A stretch of DNA of 20,048 nt from Actinomycetota bacterium (GTDB lineage: Bacteria; Actinomycetota; Acidimicrobiia; Acidimicrobiales; Microtrichaceae). The stretch lies in NCBI GenBank assembly GCA_018268735.1, contig JAFDWA010000740.1:1-20048 (forward strand), given 5' to 3'. The translations under genes and the position numbers were made by a program. The notes below the pieces were generated by a model, which saw only the letters and a list, made by a program, of their open reading frames with translations, had not been told where the DNA came from and ran no database searches. Shown piece after piece: positions 13,316-20,048 of the stretch. Every line of letters starts with the position of its first letter. The stretch's first letter is position 1.

Positions 13316-15271
13316 TCAGCTCCTCGTCGCCAGGGCGAGATCGGCGATCTCGGTCATGATCCTCGTGAGCTCGAAGTCCTTGGGGGTGAACACGGCCGAC
13401 ACCCCGTCCTCCATGAGCTTGGGGCGATCGTCCTCCGGGATGATGCCACCCACGACGACCGGCACGTGGACCTCGGCGTCGCGCAGGAGGTGGACGACCT
13501 CCGGGACGAGCTCCAGGTGCGATCCCGAGAGGATGGACAGCCCGACCACGTCGACGTCCTCGTCGCGCGCCACCGCAGCGATCTGCTCGGGGGTGAGGCG
13601 GATGCCCTGGTAGATGACCTCCATGCCGGCGTCGCGCGCTGCGACGGCGATCTGCTCGGCACCGTTGGAGTGCCCGTCGAGTCCGGGCTTGGCGACCAGC
13701 AGGCGTGGCGGCCCGCCGACGGCCCCTCGGAGCCGTTCCGACAGCGCGCGCAGGCCTTCGGCGCCGGCGACGCCGACAGCGGCTGCGACACCGGTCGGCG
13801 CGCGGTACTCGCCGAACACGTCGCGCAGCCGGTCGGACCACTCGCCGGTCGTGCCGCCGACGCGGGCCAGCTCGATCGTCGCCGCCATGATGTTCTCGTC
13901 GCTGCGAGCGACGCGGTCGAGCTCGCCGAGCGCCCGATCGACGGCCGACTGGTCCCGACCGGCGCGCCAGGCGCGGACATCGGTGATCATCTCGTCCTGG
14001 ACCGCCGGATCGACCTTGAGGATGCTGTCGTCGCCGGCGAGCGGCGAGTCAGCGGACTCGGTGAAGGCGTTGACGCCGATGACGGTGAGGTCACCGGACT
14101 CGATGCGGCGCATCCGCTCGGTGTGCGAGCGCACGAGGCGGCCCTTGAGCTCGTCGATCGCCTCGAACGCGCCGCCCAGCTCCAAGACGTCGTCGAGCTC
14201 GGACTGCGCGGCTTCCTCGAGGTCGCCGACCAGGCCGTCCATCACGACGGATCCCTCGAAGATGTCCGGGTACTCGAGCAGGTCCGTCTCCATCGCGAGC
14301 ACCTGCTGGATGCGCAGCGACCACTGCTGGTCCCACGGCCGTGGGAGGCCGAGCGCCTCGTTCCACGCCGGGAGCTGCAGCGAACGTGCCCGGGCGTCGC
14401 GGGACAGGGTGACGCCGAGTGCCTCGAGCACGATCCGTTGGATGTTGTTCTCGGGTTGCGCCTCGGTCAGGCCGAGCGAGTTGACCTGCACCCCGTAGCG
14501 GAAGCGACGGGCCTTGGGATCGGTGACGCCGTAGCGCTCGGCGGTGATGCGGTCCCACATCCGGGTGAAGGTCCGCATCTTGGCGGTCTCCTCCACGAAG
14601 CGGATGCCGGCGTTCACGAAGAAGCTCACCGAAGCGACCACTGCGGGCATCCGGTCCTCGGCCACCTGGCCGGAGTCACGCACCGCGTCGAGCACGCCGA
14701 TCGCGCAGGCGAGCGAGTAGGCGATCTCCTGGACCGGCGTCGCCCCCGCCTCCTGGAGGTGGTAGGAGCACACGTTCATCGGGTTCCACTTGGGGACGTG
14801 GGCGTTGCAGAACGCGAACATGTCGACGATCAACCGGCGGCTGGCGCCGGGCGGGAAGATGTAGGTGCCCCGCGACAGGTACTCCTTGACGATGTCGTTC
14901 TGGGTGGTGCCCCGCAGCGCCGTGCTGTCGACGCCGTGCTCGGCGGCGTTGGCGACGTAGAGGCCGAGCAACCACGCGGCCGTCGCGTTGATGGTCATCG
15001 AGGTGTTCATCTCGCCAGGAGGGATCCCGTCGAGCAGCGTGCGCATGTGACCGAGGTGCGCGACCGGCACGCCGACCTTGCCGACTTCGCCACGTGCGAG
15101 CTGGTGGTCGGGGTCGTAGCCGGTCTGCGTCGGCAGGTCGAAGGCGATCGAGAGGCCGGTCTGGCCCTTGGCGAGGTTGGTCCGGTACAGCTCGTTGGAC
15201 GCCTTCGCCGTCGAGTGCCCTGAGTACGTGCGCATCAGCCAGGGGCGGTCCCGTTCAGGGAGAGAAGCCAT
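13316..15271 (-). CDS. meaA: MeaA-type acyl-CoA mutase (probable ethylmalonyl-CoA mutase), fused B12 domain
   Basis: A 651-residue protein. ATG 15271 begins MASLPERDRPWLMRTYSGHS, where homology starts. Residues 1-500 form the methylmalonyl-CoA mutase catalytic barrel: TAKASNELYRTNLAKGQTGL, DLPTQTGYDPDH, GTTQNDIVKEYLSRGTYIFPP, KWNPMNVCSYHLQEAGATPVQE and LPAWNEALGLPRPWDQQW. Residues 520-651 form the cobalamin domain with LDGHSNG (His534 as lower cobalt ligand), LSGSH and VVVGGIIP. YSGHS, DLPTQTGYD and the 650-residue single-chain form match MeaA rather than classic methylmalonyl-CoA mutase (YAGFS, DLATHRGYD). Arg134 may keep the carboxylate contact known in methylmalonyl-CoA mutase, which would fit a dicarboxylic substrate. 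Family knowledge: it converts ethylmalonyl-CoA to methylsuccinyl-CoA in acetate assimilation. No crotonyl-CoA carboxylase/reductase gene is in the window. Confidence 0.9.
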   Translation of the reverse strand: MASLPERDRPWLMRTYSGHSTAKASNELYRTNLAKGQTGLSIAFDLPTQTGYDPDHQLARGEVGKVGVPVAHLGHMRTLLDGIPPGEMNTSMTINATAAWLLGLYVANAAEHGVDSTALRGTTQNDIVKEYLSRGTYIFPPGASRRLIVDMFAFCNAHVPKWNPMNVCSYHLQEAGATPVQEIAYSLACAIGVLDAVRDSGQVAEDRMPAVVASVSFFVNAGIRFVEETAKMRTFTRMWDRITAERYGVTDPKARRFRYGVQVNSLGLTEAQPENNIQRIVLEALGVTLSRDARARSLQLPAWNEALGLPRPWDQQWSLRIQQVLAMETDLLEYPDIFEGSVVMDGLVGDLEEAAQSELDDVLELGGAFEAIDELKGRLVRSHTERMRRIESGDLTVIGVNAFTESADSPLAGDDSILKVDPAVQDEMITDVRAWRAGRDQSAVDRALGELDRVARSDENIMAATIELARVGGTTGEWSDRLRDVFGEYRAPTGVAAAVGVAGAEGLRALSERLRGAVGGPPRLLVAKPGLDGHSNGAEQIAVAARDAGMEVIYQGIRLTPEQIAAVARDEDVDVVGLSILSGSHLELVPEVVHLLRDAEVHVPVVVGGIIPEDDRPKLMEDGVSAVFTPKDFELTRIMTEIADLALATRS

Positions 15272-15356
15272 GGCTCCATTGTCGGTTCTGGGCGCGGGCG
15301 GCGCCACATCGACGATGGCGCACCTCTCACAGCGGGGCGGAGCGAGGGCCACTGGT

Positions 15357-15378
15357 CCAGCGCCTGGGTGGGCGCTGG
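15357..15378. promoter_or_regulatory. Perfect inverted repeat in the gap upstream of meaA
   Basis: Arms CCAGCGCC (15357-15364) and GGCGCTGG (15371-15378) flank six bases. It lies 86 bases upstream of the meaA start in the 261-base divergent gap (15272-15532). It may be an operator for a dimeric regulator or an RNA hairpin. Apart from this and a -10-like TACTAT, the gap shows nothing else I can support. Confidence 0.35.
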
Positions 15379-15468
15379 TGGCGATGCGTTTGGAGGGAGA
15401 TCGTGTCCCCCGCTCCATTGCCCCGGCTGTGGGGTTGTGCCGGTGGGGGCGATGTCCACCGACACCAG

Positions 15469-15474
15469 TACTAT
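15469..15474 (+). promoter_or_regulatory. -10-like hexamer before the small membrane protein
   Basis: TACTAT on the plus strand is the best -10 match in the gap, with no clear -35. It would give a leader of about 50 bases before ATG 15533. Confidence 0.3.
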
Positions 15475-15532
15475 CGGCGGATCGTCGAGCACCTTGAGCA
15501 CTTTCGCCGGACGTCGCCTCCGGTCAGCGTCG

Positions 15533-15778
15533 ATGGGTGACCTCTGGGCACCCGTGGCCCCGCTGGTCGCTGCCGACGGCACCGCCGACCTGCTGCTCGG
15601 GGACGACTTCTTCCCGTGGATCGTGCTCGCGCTTGGTGCGGCGATGGTCGTCGGCAACGTGCTGGCACTGCTGCGGCCGCCAGGCGACGGTGGGCGGGCA
15701 CCGGTCGGTCGGGCCGCGGCGATGATCGGTGTGGGAGCGATCGCTGCGGTGTGGGGGATCGCCAGCCTGCTCCGCTGA
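15533..15778 (+). CDS. Small two-helix membrane protein, hypothetical
   Basis: An 81-residue protein. ATG 15533 is chosen because the sequence before it in the same frame is Ser/Thr-rich and looks non-coding, but no good ribosome-binding site supports it. Two hydrophobic helices are visible, FFPWIVLALGAAMVVGNVLALL (about 26-47) and RAAAMIGVGAIAAVWGIASLL (about 60-80), joined by a short Gly/Arg/Pro-rich loop (RPPGDGGRAPVG). I recognise no family. It ends only ten bases before the converging peptidase gene. Clean hydrophobic spans and G/C-ending codons favour a real gene. Confidence 0.65.
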   Translation: MGDLWAPVAPLVAADGTADLLLGDDFFPWIVLALGAAMVVGNVLALLRPPGDGGRAPVGRAAAMIGVGAIAAVWGIASLLR

Positions 15779-15788
15779 TCGGAGGGCG

Positions 15789-17567
15789 TCAGCCGCGAGC
15801 TGTCGCGCACTGCATGGCGAGCGCCTGGACGAGCTTCGTCAGCTCGTCCTGGTCGTTGTGCAGCACGAGGTCGTTGAACTTCTGCTCACCGACCCGCTTG
15901 ATCATCCCGTCGACGATGCAGTTCGCGAGCTTCGCCGGGACGCCGCCATCGGCGAGCTGCTTCACGAGATCGTCGCGGACGCCACCGAAGCTGCTCTGCT
16001 CCGCCGTCGCCGGGCAGCGCGTCCCGGGGGGCGGCGTGGTCAGGTCCACGAAGTAGGACACCACGGCCTTCTCGATGCACGGACCGCCGCGGAGGAACGC
16101 GGTGTGACCGTCGCCTTCGTAGGTGAGCAGCACGCTGCCGGTCAGTGCGGCAGACATCTGCTGCGCCCACTGGTACGGCGTCGCCGGGTCGCCGACGGTG
16201 CCGATCACGAGGATGGGCGGAGCTCCGACCGCCGATGGGGTGGGTGTGGGCTCGGCCGGACTCGGCCAGTCGTCGCATCCGGTCAGGCCGGCGCCCAGCA
16301 GCGGTCCGAACGTCGGTGCGGCTGCGGTGATCCGGGCCTCTGCAGCTCGTGCCTCCGCCTCGGTCGGCCGGTCTCTCTGGTCGGCGCAGTTGACCATGGC
16401 CTGCGCGTCGCTCGAGTTGTCGTAGGAGCCGTCGGGCTGACGTCCGGTCTGGCGATCGACGAGCGCGAGGATCGTCGTGGCGCCGCCCGAGCGCACGTCC
16501 TTGATCGCCTGAGCGGTCATGCCCCACGTCGACGTGTCGTACAGCGCCGTCGCCAGGCCGTAGTCGAAGAGATCGCGAGTGAGGGTCCGGTCGCCTGTCG
16601 CAGCCTTCACGGTGACCGGTCGAGCTTCGAGGGATGTCCGCGTGGCTGCGATCGCGGAGGCCGCGTCCGGCTGGAGCGCGCAGCTCGCATCCTTGTCGCA
16701 GGTGGCGACGAAGTTGGCGAGCGTGTGCTCGAAGCCGGTGGCCTGGACCAACGCCTCGTCGACCGACGTGGTCGACGGGCTGACCGACCCGTCGAGCACC
16801 ATGGCCCGGATCCGCTCCGGGAACTTCGCGGCGTAGGTGGCGCCGATCGAGGTCCCATAGGAGTAGCCGAGGTAGTTGAGCTTGTCGTCGCCCACGGCGG
16901 CGCGGATGCGGTCCAGGTCCGCTGCGACGTCCGCTGTGCTCATGTGCCGGACGAGCTGAGGGTTGCGACGCTCGCAGCTCTCGCGCAGCTCCTGCTGGTC
17001 GCGATCGAGGCGCTGGCGGTCTGCGTCGGTCTCCGGTGTCAGGTCGCCGGTGAGCTGCGCGTCCTTCTGGGCGTCGTCGAGGCAGTGCACCGGGTCGCTG
17101 TCACCGACGCCACGTGGGTCGAACGAGACCAGGTCGAACTGCCGGGTCAGCGTCGCGGGGAACATCGCTGCGGCACTGGCGAGGAACTCGAGGCCGGAGC
17201 CCCCGGGGCCACCCGGGTTGATGACGAGCGAGCCGATCCGCTGGTTCTGCGAACCCGTCGCGGGCTTGCGTGCGAGGGCGAGCTTGAGGGCGGGTCCATC
17301 GGGCTGGGACGGATCGATCGGCACGGCGAGCGAGGCGCACTGCAGTCCTGCCTGCGAGGTGAGCTTGCCGGTGCATGCAGACCAGTTCAGCGGCGTCGTC
17401 CGTTGGGACGAGGGTGCGTGGGTGCTCGTGGTCGGCCGCGGTGTCGACTGCTTCTTCGTCGCGACCGTCGTGGTGTCACGGCACCCGGCAGCCAGGAGGG
17501 CTGCAGCCGCGAGCAGTGCGACGGCGGCCGCAGCGACGTGCGGCCGGGGAGGGTTGGAGCGGGTCAC
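15789..17567 (-). CDS. Secreted S33-family alpha/beta-hydrolase lipoprotein (tripeptidyl aminopeptidase-like)
   Basis: A 592-residue protein. GTG 17567 is supported by TAACCT eight bases upstream. A signal sequence ends in the lipobox LLAAGC, Cys29, followed by a Thr/Ser-rich linker, as in a lipid-anchored extracellular enzyme. The hydrolase domain has the oxyanion loop NPGGPGGSG (117-125), FDPRGVGDSD (149-158), nucleophile elbow GYSYGT with Ser236, Asp460 (TVGDPATPY) and His488 (GDGHTAF). This matches Streptomyces-type tripeptidyl aminopeptidases and related proline iminopeptidase-like enzymes, which cleave N-terminal peptides, though some relatives are esterases. After residue 520 there is an added helical segment of about 65 residues with two cysteines (GGVRDDLVKQLADGG...LANCIVDGMIKRVG...AMQC), not usual in the family. 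Confidence 0.92.
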   Translation of the reverse strand: MTRSNPPRPHVAAAAVALLAAAALLAAGCRDTTTVATKKQSTPRPTTSTHAPSSQRTTPLNWSACTGKLTSQAGLQCASLAVPIDPSQPDGPALKLALARKPATGSQNQRIGSLVINPGGPGGSGLEFLASAAAMFPATLTRQFDLVSFDPRGVGDSDPVHCLDDAQKDAQLTGDLTPETDADRQRLDRDQQELRESCERRNPQLVRHMSTADVAADLDRIRAAVGDDKLNYLGYSYGTSIGATYAAKFPERIRAMVLDGSVSPSTTSVDEALVQATGFEHTLANFVATCDKDASCALQPDAASAIAATRTSLEARPVTVKAATGDRTLTRDLFDYGLATALYDTSTWGMTAQAIKDVRSGGATTILALVDRQTGRQPDGSYDNSSDAQAMVNCADQRDRPTEAEARAAEARITAAAPTFGPLLGAGLTGCDDWPSPAEPTPTPSAVGAPPILVIGTVGDPATPYQWAQQMSAALTGSVLLTYEGDGHTAFLRGGPCIEKAVVSYFVDLTTPPPGTRCPATAEQSSFGGVRDDLVKQLADGGVPAKLANCIVDGMIKRVGEQKFNDLVLHNDQDELTKLVQALAMQCATARG

Positions 17568-17575
17568 GTGGGTCG

Positions 17576-17581
17576 AGGTTA
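17576..17581 (-). promoter_or_regulatory. -10 element for the S33-type peptidase gene
   Basis: TAACCT on the minus strand, exactly eight bases before GTG 17567, with no ribosome-binding site between. It predicts a leaderless mRNA. Confidence 0.55.
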
Positions 17582-17660
17582 GCGACGGCCGTCGGCGATC
17601 CGACCCCGTGCTGCTTCGGTGCCGAGCGGGCTCTCAGACGCCGCCCTGATGCAGCGGCTC

Positions 17661-17666
17661 TAGCGT
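17661..17666 (+). promoter_or_regulatory. -10 element for the queuosine-precursor transporter gene
   Basis: TAGCGT, nine bases before ATG 17676, in the 108-base divergent gap. The short spacing leaves no room for a preQ1 riboswitch between promoter and gene. Confidence 0.5.
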
Positions 17667-17675
17667 TGCGGGCCC

Positions 17676-18344
17676 ATGGCAGTGATCGACCTGGCCGACC
17701 GCCACGCCCGCCACCGCCAATCGGTGCTGCTGGTCGCCGTGGGTGCCTATGTCGCCATGACGCTGATGGCGAACGTCATGTCGGTGAGGATCGTCCTGCT
17801 CGGACCGTGGGCGATCGACGCCGGCACCCTCACCTACCCGCTGACGTTCACGTTGCGCGACGTGGTCCACAAGGCCGGCGGAAGGACCGCGGCGCGCGTC
17901 ACGATCCTCACCGCAGCGGTCCTGAACCTGTTCATGGTGGTGGCGTTCTGGGTGACGGCCAAGTTGCCACCGGACCTGTCGGTGGGGGCTCAGCGAGAGT
18001 TCGGAGCCGTCCTGGTCCCCGTCGCCCGGATCGTGGTGGCGTCGATCGTCGCGCAGGTCCTGGCCGAGCTGCTCGACACCGAGATCTACCACCGGGTCAT
18101 GGAGCGCCTCGGCGGCCGGCACCAGTGGGCGAGGGTGGTGCTGTCGAACGCCGTGTCCATCCCGACGGACTCGGTCGTGTTCGCGGTGATCGCCTTCGCC
18201 GGCAACGTGCCGGTGTCGGCGCTCGTGCAGATCATGTGGACGAACGTGCTGCTGAAGACGCTGACGACGGCGTTCACCTGGCCGTTGATCTACGCGGTGC
18301 GAGAGCCCGGTGACCCTGAGGACCCGGCAGGGGGTCACAAGTGA
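17676..18344 (+). CDS. Queuosine-precursor transporter, YhhQ/VUT family
   Basis: A 222-residue integral membrane protein with about six hydrophobic spans. Family features are visible: the first helix LLVAVGAYVAMTLMANVMSV, then LTYPLTFTLRDVVHKAGGR (51-69), where the family has the conserved YPLTF-D pattern, QVLAELLDTEIYHRVM (about 126-141), and SNAVSIPTDSVVFAVIAFAG (157-176). Family knowledge: YhhQ/QPTR proteins import preQ0 or preQ1 for tRNA queuosine synthesis, and older annotations call them vitamin uptake transporters. The tail is short and charged. No queuosine biosynthesis gene is adjacent, so a salvage role is plausible. The gene stands alone, divergent from the peptidase. Confidence 0.9.
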   Translation: MAVIDLADRHARHRQSVLLVAVGAYVAMTLMANVMSVRIVLLGPWAIDAGTLTYPLTFTLRDVVHKAGGRTAARVTILTAAVLNLFMVVAFWVTAKLPPDLSVGAQREFGAVLVPVARIVVASIVAQVLAELLDTEIYHRVMERLGGRHQWARVVLSNAVSIPTDSVVFAVIAFAGNVPVSALVQIMWTNVLLKTLTTAFTWPLIYAVREPGDPEDPAGGHK

Positions 18345-18346
18345 CC
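18310..18346 (+). terminator. Alternative hairpins at the end of the transporter gene
   Basis: GTGACCC (18310-18316) can pair with GGGTCAC (18332-18338). Alternatively GGTCAC (18333-18338) pairs with GTGACC (18341-18346) across two bases. The structures are mutually exclusive and overlap the stop codon at 18342-18344. Confidence 0.35.
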
Positions 18347-18352
18347 TGACGG

Positions 18353-18417
18353 ACCCGTCGGCGGCGACCGGGCGTCCTCAGTCCGCGGTCGCAGGTCGAG
18401 GAGCCGCCGTCACGGGT
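18353..18417. terminator. Large inverted repeat between convergent genes, candidate bidirectional terminator
   Basis: The outer left arm ACCCGTCGGCGGC (18353-18365) pairs with 18403-18409 plus 18412-18417, 13 pairs with a two-base bulge. An inner hairpin GCGACCG (18364-18370) with CGGTCGC (18386-18392) fits inside. The right arm covers the stop codon (18410-18412) of the minus-strand gene. Confidence 0.5.
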
Positions 18418-20048
18418 TGAGCACTCTCGCGTTGCAGCCGGGCGCCAACGTCCGGTCGAACGCTCCACTCATGAACCGGTCGAGCGGGGAGCCGGTGAAG
18501 GTGAGATCGGCGCTCGACTTGCCGCTGCCAGCGGCGGAGATCTGACCCGGGATCTGCAGGTGGCCGGCGGGACTCGCTGCCCCCGCCTTGCGGAACAACG
18601 CCAGCTCGAGGTGGCCTCGGCTGGCACCCGCGGGGCAGTAGCCGTCCGAGGCGCTGCGCAACGAGTCGAACAGTGCGACGCTCATGCAGTCAGCCGCGGC
18701 CGGCACCGCCCCCTCCGGTGCGGAGTCGCCGGGCTGGCAGTGGATGACCTGGTCGTCCATCCCCTGGCCGATCAGCATCGGGACCGGTGCGCCGTCGCGT
18801 TCGGGCACCTTCGGGAACGGGTTCACGCCGGCTGGACCGGGCAGGTTCCAGCGGATCCACGTGCACCAGGCGCCGACGCCACGATCCTTCTCTGATGAGG
18901 ATGTCAGCTCCGCGCAGGTCCGGTCGACGGCGCCCTTGAAGTACTCGCCGGTGGTGTAGGCGGTGGGTAGGTTCCACATCTCTGGGACCATCATCTGGTG
19001 GGCTCTCGCGTCGCGGTATGGCGCTGCGAGACGCTGGACCTCCTTGGCGTCCGTCGCCACGCACAACGACGCGATCCGTGCCACCGACGTCGCTCCCTCG
19101 GCGGTCGTGACCGCACGGATGTCGAGGTCGGCGGCGTTCGCCGGGAACGCCGGGGTGGCGGAGCCGGCCGAAGGCTCACCTCGCTCCGACAGGGTGGTCC
19201 ACGACCCGAAGATGTAGGAGAACAGCATCGGGCCGATCTGGACCTCGAGCGCCGGGATCGGCAGGCCGAGCACCTCGATCGAGTGGTGCATCTCCCAGTC
19301 GGCGAGACCGTTGCCGGCCTCGATGCCCTGCTCCTTCGGCTGGACGATGAAGTTCGAGGCGGGCGCGAGCGCTGCGACGCCGGACAGGTGCAGGGTCGCA
19401 GCGTCCGGGTTGGGTGCAGCCGCCTGGTAGGCGTCCATCATCTGACCTGCCCAGATCGCGGCGTGACCCCCCTGGGAGTGTCCCCACGTGATCGTGTCGT
19501 AGGCGTCCGGGACCTCGCTGCCGTAGGTCCGCTGCATCAGCTGGCTCGTCGCCCGGGCGGCATCGATCACGTCCGCCGCGGCGATGCGACCGACCACGTA
19601 GGTGTCGTTCGGCTGGTAGTCGGTGGCTGACACGACCCATCCGCGGTTGAGCGCGGTCTGCAGCGCGCCGTTGGCCGGCTCGCCGTTGCGTGCCCCGGGC
19701 CCGTTGCCCCAGGCGACGGCGTTGATGCCGTCGGCCATCTTCCCCCACAGGGACCGGTCCGGTGCCAACGACGGGAGGCAGGCCTGCTGGAGCCCGGAGG
19801 TGCCGTGGGCCCAGGCCAGCATCCGTCCGACCCTGGAGTCGGCGTCGCCGGTGGAGGCGAACTCGGCGGGGCCCTTCGCCGGAGCAGCCGCCATCCCGCA
19901 GACGATCTGGAGGTCGTGCTCGTCGATACCGGTCGACACGTAGGAGATCCGCCACGCGTGGGCGTCGGTGGGGAAGCCGGCCGAGGACTTGTACTGACCG
20001 TCGAGCTCGTAGGACGCGATCAAATCACCCGGACGTGATCCGGCTGGG
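18410..20048 (-). CDS. Secretory-lipase-family alpha/beta hydrolase, N-terminus cut by window edge
   Basis: The frame is open through base 20048, so the start and any signal peptide lie outside; an in-frame TTG at 20023 is inside the conserved PGDLIASYEL segment and is not the start. About 545 residues are visible. Family features are PGDLIASYEL, AWRISYVSTG, LAWAHGTSGLQQACLPS, the nucleophile elbow GHSQGGHAA (serine codon near 19475-19477), GQGMDDQVI with a likely catalytic Asp, and GHLELA with a candidate His near the C-terminus. Many cysteines suggest disulfides and export. Family knowledge: extracellular lipase or esterase. It resembles the product of 2639-3952 in family and motif order but is longer, with an insert before the nucleophile region and after the middle domain. 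The substrate is unknown. Confidence 0.88.
   Translation of the reverse strand, partial: PAGSRPGDLIASYELDGQYKSSAGFPTDAHAWRISYVSTGIDEHDLQIVCGMAAAPAKGPAEFASTGDADSRVGRMLAWAHGTSGLQQACLPSLAPDRSLWGKMADGINAVAWGNGPGARNGEPANGALQTALNRGWVVSATDYQPNDTYVVGRIAAADVIDAARATSQLMQRTYGSEVPDAYDTITWGHSQGGHAAIWAGQMMDAYQAAAPNPDAATLHLSGVAALAPASNFIVQPKEQGIEAGNGLADWEMHHSIEVLGLPIPALEVQIGPMLFSYIFGSWTTLSERGEPSAGSATPAFPANAADLDIRAVTTAEGATSVARIASLCVATDAKEVQRLAAPYRDARAHQMMVPEMWNLPTAYTTGEYFKGAVDRTCAELTSSSEKDRGVGAWCTWIRWNLPGPAGVNPFPKVPERDGAPVPMLIGQGMDDQVIHCQPGDSAPEGAVPAAADCMSVALFDSLRSASDGYCPAGASRGHLELALFRKAGAASPAGHLQIPGQISAAGSGKSSADLTFTGSPLDRFMSGAFDRTLAPGCNARVLNP

Noticed and set aside
13253..15223. 656-codon plus-strand open frame opposite meaA
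   Set aside because: The minus strand carries a complete B12-dependent mutase; the plus product is a compositional shadow.
15729..17582. 617-codon plus-strand open frame opposite the S33-type peptidase
   Set aside because: Arg/Gly/Val-rich shadow; the peptidase on the minus strand has signal peptide, lipobox and catalytic triad.
17568..17675. preQ1 riboswitch before the queuosine-precursor transporter
   Set aside because: The predicted transcription start is at or beside the start codon, leaving no leader, and I see no aptamer-like A-rich tail.

Overview
This window is a high-G+C (about two thirds by eye) bacterial chromosome segment with no RNA genes, insertion sequences, phage genes or CRISPR arrays. 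The gene set points to Actinomycetota, most likely an Acidimicrobiia-type lineage. The evidence is a mycobacterial-type DNA ligase C, an acyl-CoA carboxylase beta subunit followed by a tiny epsilon-like subunit, a domain-fused MeaA-type mutase, MalT/LuxR regulators, GTG starts, and TANNNT -10 elements placed directly before start codons. The class is inferred from families and style, not from a marker gene.

Layout. Bases 2-1843 (+) are the C-terminal part of a large MalT/LuxR-type regulator cut by the window edge. Next, on the minus strand, come a doubtful small ORF (1751-2068), a repeat-containing coiled-coil membrane protein (2093-2491) and a secretory-lipase-family lipoprotein (2639-3952). 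A FEN-like 5' nuclease (4067-4954, +) converges on ATP-dependent DNA ligase C (5045-6115, -), which lies downstream of a LOG-family phosphoribohydrolase gene (6183-6743, -). A compact divergent promoter separates that pair from a five-gene plus-strand run: acyl-CoA carboxylase beta (6826-8376), epsilon-like subunit (8424-8606), FAD oxidoreductase (8628-10034), metallophosphoesterase (10057-11112) and class III CoA-transferase (11109-12245). Converging on it are a degenerate GGDEF membrane protein (12338-13237, -) and a MeaA-type mutase (13316-15271, -). After a 261-base divergent gap come a small two-helix membrane protein (15533-15778, +), an S33-type peptidase lipoprotein (15789-17567, -), a YhhQ/QueT-type queuosine-precursor transporter (17676-18344, +) and a second secretory-lipase-family protein cut by the right edge (18410-20048, -). 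No gene-free stretch exceeds 300 bases.

Together the centre of the window looks like short-chain acyl-CoA metabolism: carboxylase, CoA-transferase and the B12-dependent mutase of the ethylmalonyl-/methylmalonyl-CoA branch. The nuclease and ligase suggest gap or flap processing in DNA repair. Three exported hydrolases with visible or likely secretion signals suggest use of external esters and peptides. Most genes are ordinary housekeeping or catabolic genes, and I see no clear new defence or mobile system. The most interesting signals are small ones: a recurring -10-to-start arrangement implying leaderless mRNAs, a recently expanded 33-bp repeat encoding a coiled coil, a 15-bp tandem duplication that duplicates the ligC stop codon, an apparently inactive GGDEF domain, and several hairpins at gene boundaries.
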